Notes: generated by a model not told the origin, from the sequence alone. Shown: positions 17,297-25,722, numbered from the stretch's first letter. The stretch: 64,000 nt of DNA from Zunongwangia endophytica (GCF_030409505.1 NZ_JAUFPZ010000002.1:186001-250000), one strand, 5' to 3'. Program-made: numbers and translations.

Positions 17297-17420
17297 AACT
17301 GTCTAGTATAAGAATTGTAGCGGATTTTCACGCACTAACTTTTCGGTTAAACACAGACCTTTTTTATATTTATTTATCTTTGTTTTAGCGATTAAACCGC
17401 TATTATTTTTATACATTGTT
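17297..17420 (-). repeat. attC-like site 15
   Basis: AAC 17297-17299 to GTT 17418-17420, 124 bp, arms related to site 7 (TAGTATAAGAATTGTAGCGG / CCGCTATTATTTTTATACA). Variable boxes TTTTGGGT before AAC, AGCATACG after GTT. The stop of the 17419-17874 gene is formed by its TTA. Confidence 0.85.
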
Positions 17421-17874
17421 AGCATACGTTTTTTTCAATAAGGTCGAATGTTCCTTCAATAATTAAATAGGGAATAATTGATAAGCTTAAACTGTATATA
17501 GCATTATACAATTGATCGAATACGCTTTTTGAACTACATTTATTTTTAACCCAAATTCCATCTAATAGAACGCCTCTAATGCCCACAGCAAAACCTTCTT
17601 TATTAATTATTTTTTCACAAAATGATATAATTCCTTTAGAAGTTAGTAAAGTAATTAAAGGTGAGAATGTCAATAAAATACAATTGTATTTACACAAATA
17701 GATCCAATTAAATAATTCAAATATTAACCCTAATGGACCTATTATTATTGTTATTTTAAAATATTTATTAAAATATTTATTCTCTTTTAAATCTTCACTG
17801 GTCGTCACAATAAAAAGACTAAAGAGTTGATATAATACAATAATTATGTAAAAGTATGTTTCCAAAAGATTCAT
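17419..17874 (-). CDS. Small integral membrane protein, unknown
   Basis: A 151-residue protein with about four hydrophobic segments (about 5-23, 40-60, 63-80, 125-142). The family is not recognised. Its TAA stop overlaps the GTT of site 15, so the final residues (KNVC) are encoded by cassette-end DNA. An IS3-family element sits 67 bases upstream of its start, between the gene and the cassette end, and may separate it from its promoter or provide a new one. Confidence 0.6.
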   Translation of the reverse strand: MNLLETYFYIIIVLYQLFSLFIVTTSEDLKENKYFNKYFKITIIIGPLGLIFELFNWIYLCKYNCILLTFSPLITLLTSKGIISFCEKIINKEGFAVGIRGVLLDGIWVKNKCSSKSVFDQLYNAIYSLSLSIIPYLIIEGTFDLIEKNVC

Positions 17875-17979
17875 TTAATTTTTTTATAAAGTCTTTTTTT
17901 GTTTTTGGTATTTGTCCGTATCTTTATTTTTATTTTATTAATGTCTAGTCCTAAAATATGGCTACAGGTTAAAATTGAT

Positions 17980-18834
17980 TTAAGCTGTTAATTTATAAAC
18001 CATATTTGGTGTTTGATAGTCTAAAGATAAATGTAATCTTATTTCATTATACAAATTAATTGCATTTTCTGTAGCCCTCTTAGCGTGTTGTAGACTATCA
18101 AAGGTCTGGTCGAGATAGAACTCGTCTTTTAATATGCCATTTACACGTTCTGCCATCGCGTTTTCGTAGCAATGGTTCTCTTCGGTCATACTGATTCCTA
18201 TATTATTTCTTTTAAGGATCTGTGTGTATACATTGCTGCAATACTGGATACCTCTGTCAGAATGGTGTATAAGTGCGTCAATATCTTTAGCTTGATATAA
18301 GGCTTTGTTCAAAGCTCTTACACAGCCTTTTAGTTCTAGGCTATTGCTGATGTCATAGCCGACAATTTTGCGACTATGCATATCTGTAATGAGTGCTAGG
18401 TAACAAAAGCCTTTTATAGTTCTGATATAAGTGATATCGCTCACCCAGATTTGGTTTGATCTAGTTGTTTCTACATCTTTAATGATATTCTTATACTTGT
18501 AGAACCTGTGTAATGAGTTCGTTGTTCTAGAGCTGTATTTTTTTCTAAGTGTCAGCATATTGTGTTTTCTAAGAATGTTGAATAAGGTATCCCTGCCTAT
18601 TTTTAAATCGGCATTTGTAAACTCTTTGCTCAGTGATCTGGCAAGTTTTCTAACCCCTTCTCTGGGAAGTGATCTGCGCTTTTTCTTGACTATATCAATA
18701 ACTTTTTTCTCTATTTTCAAACGTTTGTCCTCTCTACTTTTGTATTTGTAGTATGCATCCCGTTTAAGGCCAAAACAAGCTGTTATAGCTGAAAGAGTAG
18801 CAGATCCTTTAGCGTTCTCTTTTGCTTTGATCAA
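17980..18834 (-). CDS. IS3-family transposase OrfB (DDE integrase domain)
   Basis: A 284-residue catalytic part. An HTH_21-like segment (about 35-110) precedes an rve integrase core with WVSDITY (first Asp), HHSDRGIQY (second Asp) and NAMAERVNGILKDEF (Glu), then the LHLSLDYQTP tail typical of IS3-family OrfB. It starts at a weak TTG (18834) overlapping the OrfA stop; the usual product is an OrfAB fusion made by -1 slippage at the nine-A run (18849-18857 as T on the plus strand), downstream of which the OrfB frame is open. Confidence 0.92.
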   Translation of the reverse strand: MIKAKENAKGSATLSAITACFGLKRDAYYKYKSREDKRLKIEKKVIDIVKKKRRSLPREGVRKLARSLSKEFTNADLKIGRDTLFNILRKHNMLTLRKKYSSRTTNSLHRFYKYKNIIKDVETTRSNQIWVSDITYIRTIKGFCYLALITDMHSRKIVGYDISNSLELKGCVRALNKALYQAKDIDALIHHSDRGIQYCSNVYTQILKRNNIGISMTEENHCYENAMAERVNGILKDEFYLDQTFDSLQHAKRATENAINLYNEIRLHLSLDYQTPNMVYKLTA

Positions 18835-19202
18835 GGCTTGATACTTAGTTTTTTTTTAAGTTCAAGCACTGATTTATAGCCCAGCTGTTCTGCTGCCACT
18901 TCAAGATAAGAATCTTCTATAAGGGCGTCTATATCCTTTTTCAAAAGAAGTTTCTTCAGCTGTTCAATTTCTTTTTGAAGCTGTTTGATGCGTGTAATCT
19001 CATCTTTTGTTTTCACAGTCACTCTGGTGTTCATAAGGTCTTTACGGTTATATTTCCTGATCCACTCGTTTATGGTTGTTGGAGCAATACCGTAAGCTTT
19101 ACCTAGTTGATACTTGTTTAATTTTCCTGCCGTAAGTTCGTCTAAAATTTTTAGTTTGAACGATTCGGAATACCGTCTGATTACTCTGTCATTTTTATAC
19201 AT
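18831..19202 (-). CDS. IS3-family transposase OrfA (HTH)
   Basis: A 123-residue protein with an HTH_Tnp_1-type domain (RYSESFKLKILDELTAGKLNKY...GIAPTTINEWIRKY) and a C-terminal leucine-zipper-like coiled coil (about 68-100, IKQLQKEIEQLKKLLLKKD) used for multimerisation. It binds the IS ends and joins OrfB by -1 frameshifting near its 3' end (LKKKL codons in an A9 run). Confidence 0.92.
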   Translation of the reverse strand: MYKNDRVIRRYSESFKLKILDELTAGKLNKYQLGKAYGIAPTTINEWIRKYNRKDLMNTRVTVKTKDEITRIKQLQKEIEQLKKLLLKKDIDALIEDSYLEVAAEQLGYKSVLELKKKLSIKP

Positions 19203-19252
19203 AATGTTTGAAATTATGTAGCCTTTATTCAGGACGAGTCATAATGTATGCT

Positions 19253-19379
19253 AACGTGATTGTGTATGATTAGTTGCGTGTTTCAGCAACTAATTTAGTA
19301 AACAAAAACGAACGCGAGAAAATTCCGAAGGAATTTTCCAAGTAGGCAACGACCAAAGCAATTAATTATACACGGTGTT
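19253..19379 (-). repeat. attC-like site 16
   Basis: AAC 19253-19255 to GTT 19377-19379, 127 bp, family of site 1 (GATTGTGTATGATTAGTTGCG / CAATTAATTATACAC). Central stem GAAAATTCC / GGAATTTTC. Variable boxes TGTATGCT before AAC, ACCCAACG after GTT. Confidence 0.85.
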
Positions 19380-19391
19380 ACCCAACGTTTT

Positions 19392-20207
19392 TTATTCATC
19401 TTTTTGTTTTAATTTCCGATTTCCGCCATTTAATTCAGTCAGTTTTTCTTTTTTTAATCGAAATTCTAAATCTTTAAATTCAATCCATTTTGCACTTGAC
19501 AATGCAAAAGTCAAACTATCTGTTCTGTTCAGAGTTTTCGAGTTTAAAATCAGCGTATCATTTTTATTTTTCCAAAACCCTTCGGTAAAATCAGAACCGT
19601 GTCCTTTTCTTTTCCAAAATCTAAATGTTCTGTCTTTAGCCAGAATTAATTCAATTCCGCTATTATTCTTTCTATACCCACTAAATTTCCCATAGAATCT
19701 ATGCGTTTTTCCATTCGGTGGTTCAATTTTCATTAAAGAATACATTTTGTTATTAAATCTTTCAATGAAATTTTCGTCTCGATAAAAGTCAGTACAGGTA
19801 TGGCAAAACTTTAGGTTGGTAATCTCAATATCTTCTAATCTGAAAGTGTCAATCATCTTGTCTGGACAACCAGAATATCCACCAACTGCACTTATCAAAA
19901 TTCTTTTTCCATCAACAAATAATTCGGTTGCGATTTGGTCAATTCTATTTTCCAGCCAATTTTTGTCATTATCTGATAATTTAAAATCTTCTCTAAATCC
20001 GTTGTAAAGTTTTAGACTCCCAATTGTATTTAAGCTACCTTTTAAAATTGGATTTTCCAATTTATGAATAGAATCAGTTTCTAGATTTTTTGGAATGTAG
20101 TTTAGTAAATCATAATACTCTTTTTCATACAGAGTAGATGATTCAGGATTTTGAGCAAAAATTAATGTGCTGAAAATAAAGTTTAATATGAAAATCGTTT
20201 TTCTCAA
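19392..20207 (-). CDS. Secreted protein, unknown
   Basis: A 271-residue protein with a signal peptide (about 1-18, ...STLIFAQ). The mature part contains a CHTC motif (LKFCHTCTDFY, about 134-142) and a beta-rich C-terminal half (HRFYGKFSGYRKNNSGIELIL...RTFRFWKRKG...EGFWKNKNDTLIL) that resembles small lipocalin-like or copper-resistance-like barrels seen in flavobacterial secreted proteins. I do not recognise a named family. Sole gene of its cassette. Confidence 0.6.
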   Translation of the reverse strand: MRKTIFILNFIFSTLIFAQNPESSTLYEKEYYDLLNYIPKNLETDSIHKLENPILKGSLNTIGSLKLYNGFREDFKLSDNDKNWLENRIDQIATELFVDGKRILISAVGGYSGCPDKMIDTFRLEDIEITNLKFCHTCTDFYRDENFIERFNNKMYSLMKIEPPNGKTHRFYGKFSGYRKNNSGIELILAKDRTFRFWKRKGHGSDFTEGFWKNKNDTLILNSKTLNRTDSLTFALSSAKWIEFKDLEFRLKKEKLTELNGGNRKLKQKDE

Positions 20208-20216
20208 ATGTTGGGT

Positions 20217-20339
20217 AACGGGTTAGGCTATGAGTAGTTGCGTAGTTTAGCACCTAATTTAGCAAATAAATAGCAGATAGGAAACCCGTGAGGACTTTCA
20301 CAAGTATGCGAGAACAAGCAATTACTTATAGCCATTGTT
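20217..20339 (-). repeat. attC-like site 17 (hybrid)
   Basis: AAC 20217-20219 to GTT 20337-20339, 123 bp. The outer arms are those of site 2 (GGCTATGAGTAGTTGCG / CAATTACTTATAGCC) while the centre (AGCAAATAAATAGCAGATAG and a weak GTGAGGACTTTC hairpin) resembles site 1. Variable boxes TGTTGGGT before AAC, GGCGGTAG after GTT. Confidence 0.85.
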
Positions 20340-20351
20340 GGCGGTAGTTTT

Positions 20352-21050
20352 TTAGTCGTTCATTTTTATTTTGTGTTCAGTATCTTTCAAAGATTCAATG
20401 TCCGAAATATTAAATCCCTGTTTAGAAATATAGTCCACATTTTCTTTCATTGAAACTTGAATTTCTTTTTTAATGGTCAAATTTCCATATTCTTCATAAG
20501 CTTCTGGTAAATAGATTGAAAATGATTTTCCGTTTCTAAAAGTTCCGATTTGCGTGTCTCCATATTCGTTTTCAGGGTCTAAAAAGAATAAGTAATCTTC
20601 TTGTGAATCAGATTTATTTTTAGAAAATCCAATTGAATGTTCGGGAATCGCTGTGTTTTCCTCATATCCACTTAACCAACCAACAAGATTGTGATAAACG
20701 TAAAAGCTAATCGATTGGTCAACTTTGATTATTTTCCAATCTCCGTATTCTGCAATTCCGAAACTGTATATTTTATATTCTTCATTTCCTGAAAGTTCTC
20801 CATATTCTTTAATTCCTTTGAGAATGTAACTTTCAGTTGTGCTTTTTGTAAGTATAAATCTGTCGTAATCTTCGCTATTTATTTTCTTTATTTTTCCGAG
20901 GGTCGATTTTTCTTGTTCAGCGGTATTTTCTTTAATCCCAAAACTATTAGTGTTTTGACTAATTAAATTGTCTTCCTTTTTCCCTCCAAACTGATTGAAA
21001 AGAATTAAAATAATTACTATTGCAATTATGCCTATTATTATGTACTTCAC
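20352..21050 (-). CDS. Membrane-anchored protein, unknown
   Basis: A 232-residue protein with one N-terminal transmembrane anchor (about 3-19, IIIGIIAIVIILILFN), then a soluble acidic domain rich in Glu, Tyr and Lys. No catalytic motif or family is recognised. Sole gene of its cassette, starting about 24 bases from the cassette end. Confidence 0.6.
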   Translation of the reverse strand: MKYIIIGIIAIVIILILFNQFGGKKEDNLISQNTNSFGIKENTAEQEKSTLGKIKKINSEDYDRFILTKSTTESYILKGIKEYGELSGNEEYKIYSFGIAEYGDWKIIKVDQSISFYVYHNLVGWLSGYEENTAIPEHSIGFSKNKSDSQEDYLFFLDPENEYGDTQIGTFRNGKSFSIYLPEAYEEYGNLTIKKEIQVSMKENVDYISKQGFNISDIESLKDTEHKIKMND

Positions 21051-21071
21051 TTGTTTTTTTAAATTACCGCC

Positions 21072-21194
21072 AACGGTCTCGGCTATGAGTAGTTGCGTGG
21101 GTTAGCACTTAACTTTGCAAGTACACACCAAACTGAAAATCCGCGAGGATTTTCAGAAGTAGACGAGAACAAGCAATTACTTATAGCCATTGTT
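21072..21194 (-). repeat. attC-like site 18
   Basis: AAC 21072-21074 to GTT 21192-21194, 123 bp, family of site 2, central stem CTGAAAATCC / GGATTTTCAG (10 bp, perfect). Variable boxes TTACCGCC before AAC, GCCATTAG after GTT; the partner of GCCATTAG is missing because the cassette is cut off near 22062. This is the last site on the high-coordinate side. Confidence 0.85.
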
Positions 21195-21198
21195 GCCA

Positions 21199-22062
21199 TT
21201 AGTTATTTTTTGTAGAAGGAGGTGGTGGTAAAGGGGATTTTCGAAAAATATTTCTTTTGTTTGAAGTAAATCTTTCAAATTCTATATTAGACCATTTTTC
21301 TCTAATCAAATTTGTTCTTCTGGACCCAACAAATTCTTCTAATCTATCAATAATGTAATCAAGTGGCGGTCTAAATTTTTCTAAAGAATCTAAGATGACT
21401 GAATTACTCTGTTCAGTCGCTAAATTTGTTAAATTTTCAATCGTGTCAATTATGTCCTCTATGGCTCCCGGATGTATAAAATCATCATTTCTTCGCTTTC
21501 GACTGATAGATAAACTTCTTGAAAGCGATAAAATTTCTTCTAGTAAATCCCTTTCGCTTCTTAAATCTTTATCTTTTACAGTTCTTGCTTTCTCTAAAGC
21601 TCCATTAATTTGTTCTTCTAATCTTGGCCACCACATATCAAATACATTTTCCAATACATCGTTTGACAATGAAGAATCCGATAATTCTTCATTAATCATT
21701 TTGGTAACTCTTTTGATTTCCTTTTTTGAAAATTTAGAAGCCTGAAATTGTATTAATGGACCTTTAATATCTGACGGTTCAATTCCGAAAAGTATAGGGC
21801 AGACTTTTGATTTTTCAAGGTTTTTTGATAGAGCACCTGCCTCAAACATTATCCAAGGACTATTTAAATTGTCCTTTGTCAGACAAATAATACCAACTTT
21901 AGACGCATCAAGTTCTTTTGATATTTCTGAATTCCATCTAGTTCCTTTTGTTATGTCATCAGGTGAATAATAGGGTTTTGCTGCCTGTATTACTCCAGGA
22001 ATCCATTGTCTTAAAATTTCAGCTATATCTCGAGACAATTCTCCCGACCAACTTATAAATAC
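21199..22062 (-). pseudogene. TIR-domain protein gene, 5' end lost at array boundary
   Basis: The frame reads TVFISWSGELSRDIAEIL at its start, the usual N-terminal strand of a TIR domain, and continues to SPWIMFEAGALSK (Glu in the place of the TIR NADase catalytic residue) over about 150 residues, then a helical C-terminal domain of about 130 residues. TIR proteins consume or convert NAD+ and occur in phage-defence systems. No start codon precedes VFISW: the frame runs only about 13 codons further into foreign DNA before a stop. The annotatable TTG at 22038 would delete the first beta strand. The cut lies at about 22057-22066, where it meets the sialate O-acetylesterase remnant, so this copy is probably not made correctly. 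Confidence 0.8.
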
Positions 22063-22063
22063 G

Positions 22064-22438
22064 GTGGCAGATCGATTGGCCAGGGCTGCAAAACATACTG
22101 CTTACGGGGAAACTTCAGTTGTAGGCTCTGGGCCAATTTATAAATCTTCAGTAATTAAAAGCGACACTATCATCCTTAGTTTCGAGAATGTAGGCAGTGG
22201 CCTGCAAATAAAAGACGGAAACAAATTAGGAGGTTTTGCCATTGCAGGAAAAGATCAGAACTTTGTTTGGGCAGAAGCTACACTTAAAGGAGATAAAATA
22301 ATGGTTTTTAGTCCCGATATTAAAAAACCTGTAGCGGTTCGATATGGCTGGGCAGACAATCCAGATAAAGCAAATTTATATAATAAAGAAGGCCTGCCGG
22401 CCTCACCTTTTAGGACAGATACTTGGCCATCCTTTTAA
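22064..22438 (+). pseudogene. 3' remnant of a sialate O-acetylesterase gene
   Basis: These 124 residues start with VADRLARAAKHTAYGE and pass through SGPIYKS, DTIILSFENVGSGLQI, GFAIAGKDQNFVWAEA, and end VRYGWADNPDKANLYNKEGLPASPFRTDTWP. This is the C-terminal third of the SGNH/SASA-type sialate O-acetylesterase family, including its beta-sandwich tail. The catalytic N-terminal part is absent. The remnant begins exactly where the TIR gene is cut, so one event broke both genes. Confidence 0.88.
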
Positions 22439-22896
22439 ATTAAAATAGCGAAGAATGATACTTGTTTGTAAAGCGTTAAAACAAATTGAAATTAGATAAA
22501 ATGAATAATTATTATATCAGCGAGAAGTATATTCATTAGCTTTTGCAAGCTAAAAGTGCTTTTCATAAGAATTATTGGTTATTAAATAGAATTTAGAATA
22601 AATACATTCAAGAGCAAGCTGTTAATGGGATTTGATATAGACTTCAGATCTTATAATGCAGTATTTGTTAATCCTTCGATAGAAGAAAATCACTAAAGTA
22701 TTATCACTTTTATTCTTCTCAGAACAAATATTCATAAGCAAAGACCTTCGGAACTATTTTTAATTTTTTCAAGACTTAAATCCTGAAATCAAAAAGCTTT
22801 CATATGTTATAATTATGCCAAATATGTTATTGTTTAACTAATATGAATTTTCTCCTGAATAAATGTATTTAAATTTATTCTCTAATTAATCCAATC
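22439..22896. other. Intergenic region, no gene seen
   Basis: 458 AT-rich bases between the esterase remnant and the next operon. There is an 18-base hairpin (TTAGCTT / AAGCTAA, 22536-22553) without a clear T-tract. I see no good match to the flavobacterial promoter consensus and no coding frame. Confidence 0.6.
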
Positions 22897-25722
22897 TTGT
22901 TGAATTTGAACGTAAGCTTGAAAGATAAACTTCAGGTTTCTAATTCTATTTTAGAAACTATAGGAGATACGCCACTAGTACGATTGAAGAATATTTTTTT
23001 TGATTCTAAAGTCGAAGTATATGGCAAATTAGAAAGTTTTAATCCTAGCGGAAGTGTAAAAGCTAGAACTTCTTATAATATTCTCCAGAAAGCAATGGAA
23101 GCCGGAGAATTACGTAAAGGAGACACGGTTATTGAGTCCAGCTCTGGCAATATGGCGATTGGTCTAGCCCAGGCATGTTTAGTTATGGGATTAAAATTGA
23201 TCGTTGTTGTAGATCCTAAATTAAATAAACTCACTTCGCAGTTGTTAGAAACCTATGGAACAACTATAGAGATGGTTACCGAACCTTTAGAAGAGGGTGG
23301 ATTTTTAGGTGCTCGCTTAGCAAAGGTAAAAGAGTTGCTTAAAACGACGAAAAATAGCTTTTGGAGTAATCAATACGGGAATCTGGATAATCCCAAAACG
23401 CACTATCAAACTACAAAAGAAATCTATGAAGCTTTAGATGGAAGATTAGATTATCTTTTTGTAGCTACAAGTACTTGCGGAACCTTAATGGGATGTGCAG
23501 ATTATATTAAAGCCAATCATCCAAATACAAAAATTATAGCTGTAGATGCAGTTGGAAGTGTGCTCTTTGGAGGTGAAGCTGGAACCCGAAAAATACCTGG
23601 CCACGGTGCGGGTGTAAATTCTCAATTTTTAAATGAAGATTATATCCATGATTTTGTAAAGGTAAATGATCTGGAATGTGCTGTAGGCTGCTGGGAATTA
23701 CTAGAAAAAGAAAGTATTCTTGTGGGCGGCTCTTCGGGAGCGATTATAAAGGCATTTCAGAAATACGAGCACCAGATGGAAGAAGGTTCACGTTGTGCGT
23801 TTATACTAAGTGATGGCGGAAGCAGATATTTAGATACTATATTTAATCAAGAATGGTTACTAAACAATATACCGGGCGCCTATGATGCTTTAACGCCCGT
23901 TGGTGGATGGAAAATAAAACCTTCATCAGAATATAATGTAGCTATTGTAGGGCTTGGGCCTAAAGGCTTGTACGGTCTGGAACGTTTGCTAGCTCATTTA
24001 AAAAGTGAAAATGTTCAGGAAACAGTAAATATTCATCTTTATAATAATAACCAGTATTTTGGTGCTGGTGATGTATATCGAATGGATCAGCCAGATTTTT
24101 TGAAAATGAATTTCGCGAATACTAAAATTGATGTTCGCTCGCATAAGCAACCAGAATCGATTAATAATACGGGCAGTTATGTGCAATGGCTTAGCGCATC
24201 TACTGGAATTGATGAAAATCAGTTAAAAGATAAATTTTCATCTCGTAAAATGGTAGGTGAATATCTCAGCGCCAGTTTGGAAGATCTAATTTCTTCAGCT
24301 CCAGAAAATATTAAGATACATCGTCGTATCCAGGAAGTTATCAATATTACGGAAAACGAGGGACTGCTACAACTAGAAACACGTTCTGAATCAAAGGATA
24401 AAACGCTCGTAAAAGTCCATAATGTACTACTAACTACAGGTCATGCGGGAAATCGTAGCGAGGTTTCAGAAAACAAAGGAAATTCTTCAAATATTGATTT
24501 TGTATATCCTGTTGAAAAAAAATTAGCCGGAATTCAATCAAATTCGATTGTAGCGATTAAAGGAATGGGATTAACTTTTATAGATGCTGCTTTAGCTTTA
24601 ACTGAAGGAAGAGGAGGTCGTTTTAATGGTGACGGTGAAAACATGCAATATTTGCCTTTAGGAAACGAACCTGCTATTATTTATCCATATTCGAGGTCTG
24701 GTGCTTTGATGATTCCAAGAGTAGGAGAGATGCCTAAGGTTCCCAAGTTACGTTTTTTTACTTCAGAAAAATTAAATAATATTCGAAAAAATTTCGCTCA
24801 TAAATTCGATTTTTCAGAAGAACTACTACTTTTAATCAGGCAAGAATTTACTTATAGATACTATAAGTTAGCTTTCAGAAATTTAGATGAAAATTTGAAG
24901 GAAACTTTAGGTTTTTCTGAAATGCTGGAAGAAATTGAAATTTTTCACAAAAAATATCCGTCGGAAAAGCGATTTTCATTTGAAGAATTACAATCACCTT
25001 TTTTAAATTCTGAAACCACTAATACTGAGGATGTAGCAAAGATTTTAGAAGAAACCATATCAATGGTATCTTTCGGAGTAAAAAGTCCGTTACTTGCAGC
25101 AATTAGCGCATGGCACGATATAAGTCCGATTTTTAATGAACTGTATAGTTTTGGAGGATTAACAGCGAGGTCTCACCAAATTTTTGATCATCAATACGCT
25201 CCATTTTTTAACCGAATTAGTTACGGGCCACCGCTAGAGAATATGTATAAAGTTTTAGCTTTAATTAAAGCCGTAATTTTAGATTTCTCATTTGCTAAAT
25301 CTCCGGAAGTCAAAGAACTTCAATATGGAAAGTTTGAATTATCAAATTTCTCTTCGGAAGCAGATAATACTTCAATCGTAGATTATCATATCGATGCACG
25401 AATTCCTAAAATGAAAATCCCTTCACAGTCTTCTTTACTTTTTAGAAATCTTTTTGGAGAGAACAAAATGCAATTATTTCAGAATACAGATGAAACCGGA
25501 AATTACGAAACCGGAGGGTTAGACCTCACGAAGGAAGGACATCCAATAAATATTGATGGAAAATGTATAGATAATATTACGATTTATGGCACACCTACTG
25601 AAGGTGTTACTTTCGATAATGATACGCTATCCAGAAACCGAAATGATTTTTCATCAATCTGGGCAAAAAATGTAATACATCATTTCAAAAAAAATATTTC
25701 AAATTCTAATAATATTAAATGA
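22897..25722 (+). CDS. SbnA/cysteine-synthase-like PLP enzyme fused to FAD/NAD(P)-binding domain
   Basis: A 941-residue two-part protein. Residues about 15-330 are a fold-II PLP enzyme of the cysteine synthase / SbnA type: NPSGSVKAR with Schiff-base Lys55, SSSGNMAIG, and the phosphate-binding GGSSGA loop (277-282). Residues about 345-941 begin with a dinucleotide fold (VGLGPKGLYG, 351-360) and look like the NAD_binding_9 / COG4529-type FAD/NAD(P)-binding family. SbnA makes a diaminopropionate precursor in staphyloferrin B synthesis; with the following decarboxylase-like gene (4-base overlap) this suggests an amino-acid-derived small molecule, perhaps a metal chelator (inference). No ATG is available near the N-terminus: TTG at 22897 or 22918 must be used, so the true start is unsure. 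Confidence 0.82.
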   Translation: MLNLNVSLKDKLQVSNSILETIGDTPLVRLKNIFFDSKVEVYGKLESFNPSGSVKARTSYNILQKAMEAGELRKGDTVIESSSGNMAIGLAQACLVMGLKLIVVVDPKLNKLTSQLLETYGTTIEMVTEPLEEGGFLGARLAKVKELLKTTKNSFWSNQYGNLDNPKTHYQTTKEIYEALDGRLDYLFVATSTCGTLMGCADYIKANHPNTKIIAVDAVGSVLFGGEAGTRKIPGHGAGVNSQFLNEDYIHDFVKVNDLECAVGCWELLEKESILVGGSSGAIIKAFQKYEHQMEEGSRCAFILSDGGSRYLDTIFNQEWLLNNIPGAYDALTPVGGWKIKPSSEYNVAIVGLGPKGLYGLERLLAHLKSENVQETVNIHLYNNNQYFGAGDVYRMDQPDFLKMNFANTKIDVRSHKQPESINNTGSYVQWLSASTGIDENQLKDKFSSRKMVGEYLSASLEDLISSAPENIKIHRRIQEVINITENEGLLQLETRSESKDKTLVKVHNVLLTTGHAGNRSEVSENKGNSSNIDFVYPVEKKLAGIQSNSIVAIKGMGLTFIDAALALTEGRGGRFNGDGENMQYLPLGNEPAIIYPYSRSGALMIPRVGEMPKVPKLRFFTSEKLNNIRKNFAHKFDFSEELLLLIRQEFTYRYYKLAFRNLDENLKETLGFSEMLEEIEIFHKKYPSEKRFSFEELQSPFLNSETTNTEDVAKILEETISMVSFGVKSPLLAAISAWHDISPIFNELYSFGGLTARSHQIFDHQYAPFFNRISYGPPLENMYKVLALIKAVILDFSFAKSPEVKELQYGKFELSNFSSEADNTSIVDYHIDARIPKMKIPSQSSLLFRNLFGENKMQLFQNTDETGNYETGGLDLTKEGHPINIDGKCIDNITIYGTPTEGVTFDNDTLSRNRNDFSSIWAKNVIHHFKKNISNSNNIK

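Larger units (their letters stand above)
17942..19241 (-). mobile_element. IS3-family insertion sequence, about 1300 bp
   Basis: Terminal inverted repeats of about 24 bp (left start TGTCTAGTCCTAAAATATGG; the right end reads as its imperfect complement, with GTCCT and GGCTAC shared) flank two overlapping transposase frames. A TAA triplet lies on both sides (17939-17941 and 19242-19244), consistent with the 3-bp target duplication of many IS3 elements. It is inserted within the cassette carrying the 17419-17874 gene, whose ends (AGCATAC / GTATGCT) still match, so the IS arrived after the cassette was formed. It appears intact. Confidence 0.85.
117..22062 (-). mobile_element. Integron-like gene-cassette array, no integrase in window
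   Basis: Eighteen imperfect palindromes bounded by AAC and GTT separate gene-sized units. Almost every gene is on the minus strand, starts shortly after one palindrome and stops at or inside the next. In 16 of 17 complete intervals the 6-9 bases after GTT at one end are the reverse complement of those before AAC at the other end; this is how an integron cassette looks after its circular attC site is cut between G and TT. The right box is always GTTR, but the next bases vary by cassette, unlike the classical GTTRRRY. With genes on the minus strand, attI and the integrase should lie at the high-coordinate end; there the array ends abruptly in a truncated TIR gene near 22062. No integrase gene is in the window. 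The array probably continues left of base 1. Integron identity is inferred from architecture. Confidence 0.8.

Noticed and set aside
22038..22040. TTG as natural start of the TIR gene
   Set aside because: The family's first strand (VFISWSG) lies upstream in the same frame and would be lost.
117..22062. CRISPR array
   Set aside because: Repeats are 120-190 bp, imperfect palindromes spaced by whole genes; there are no short spacers and no cas genes.
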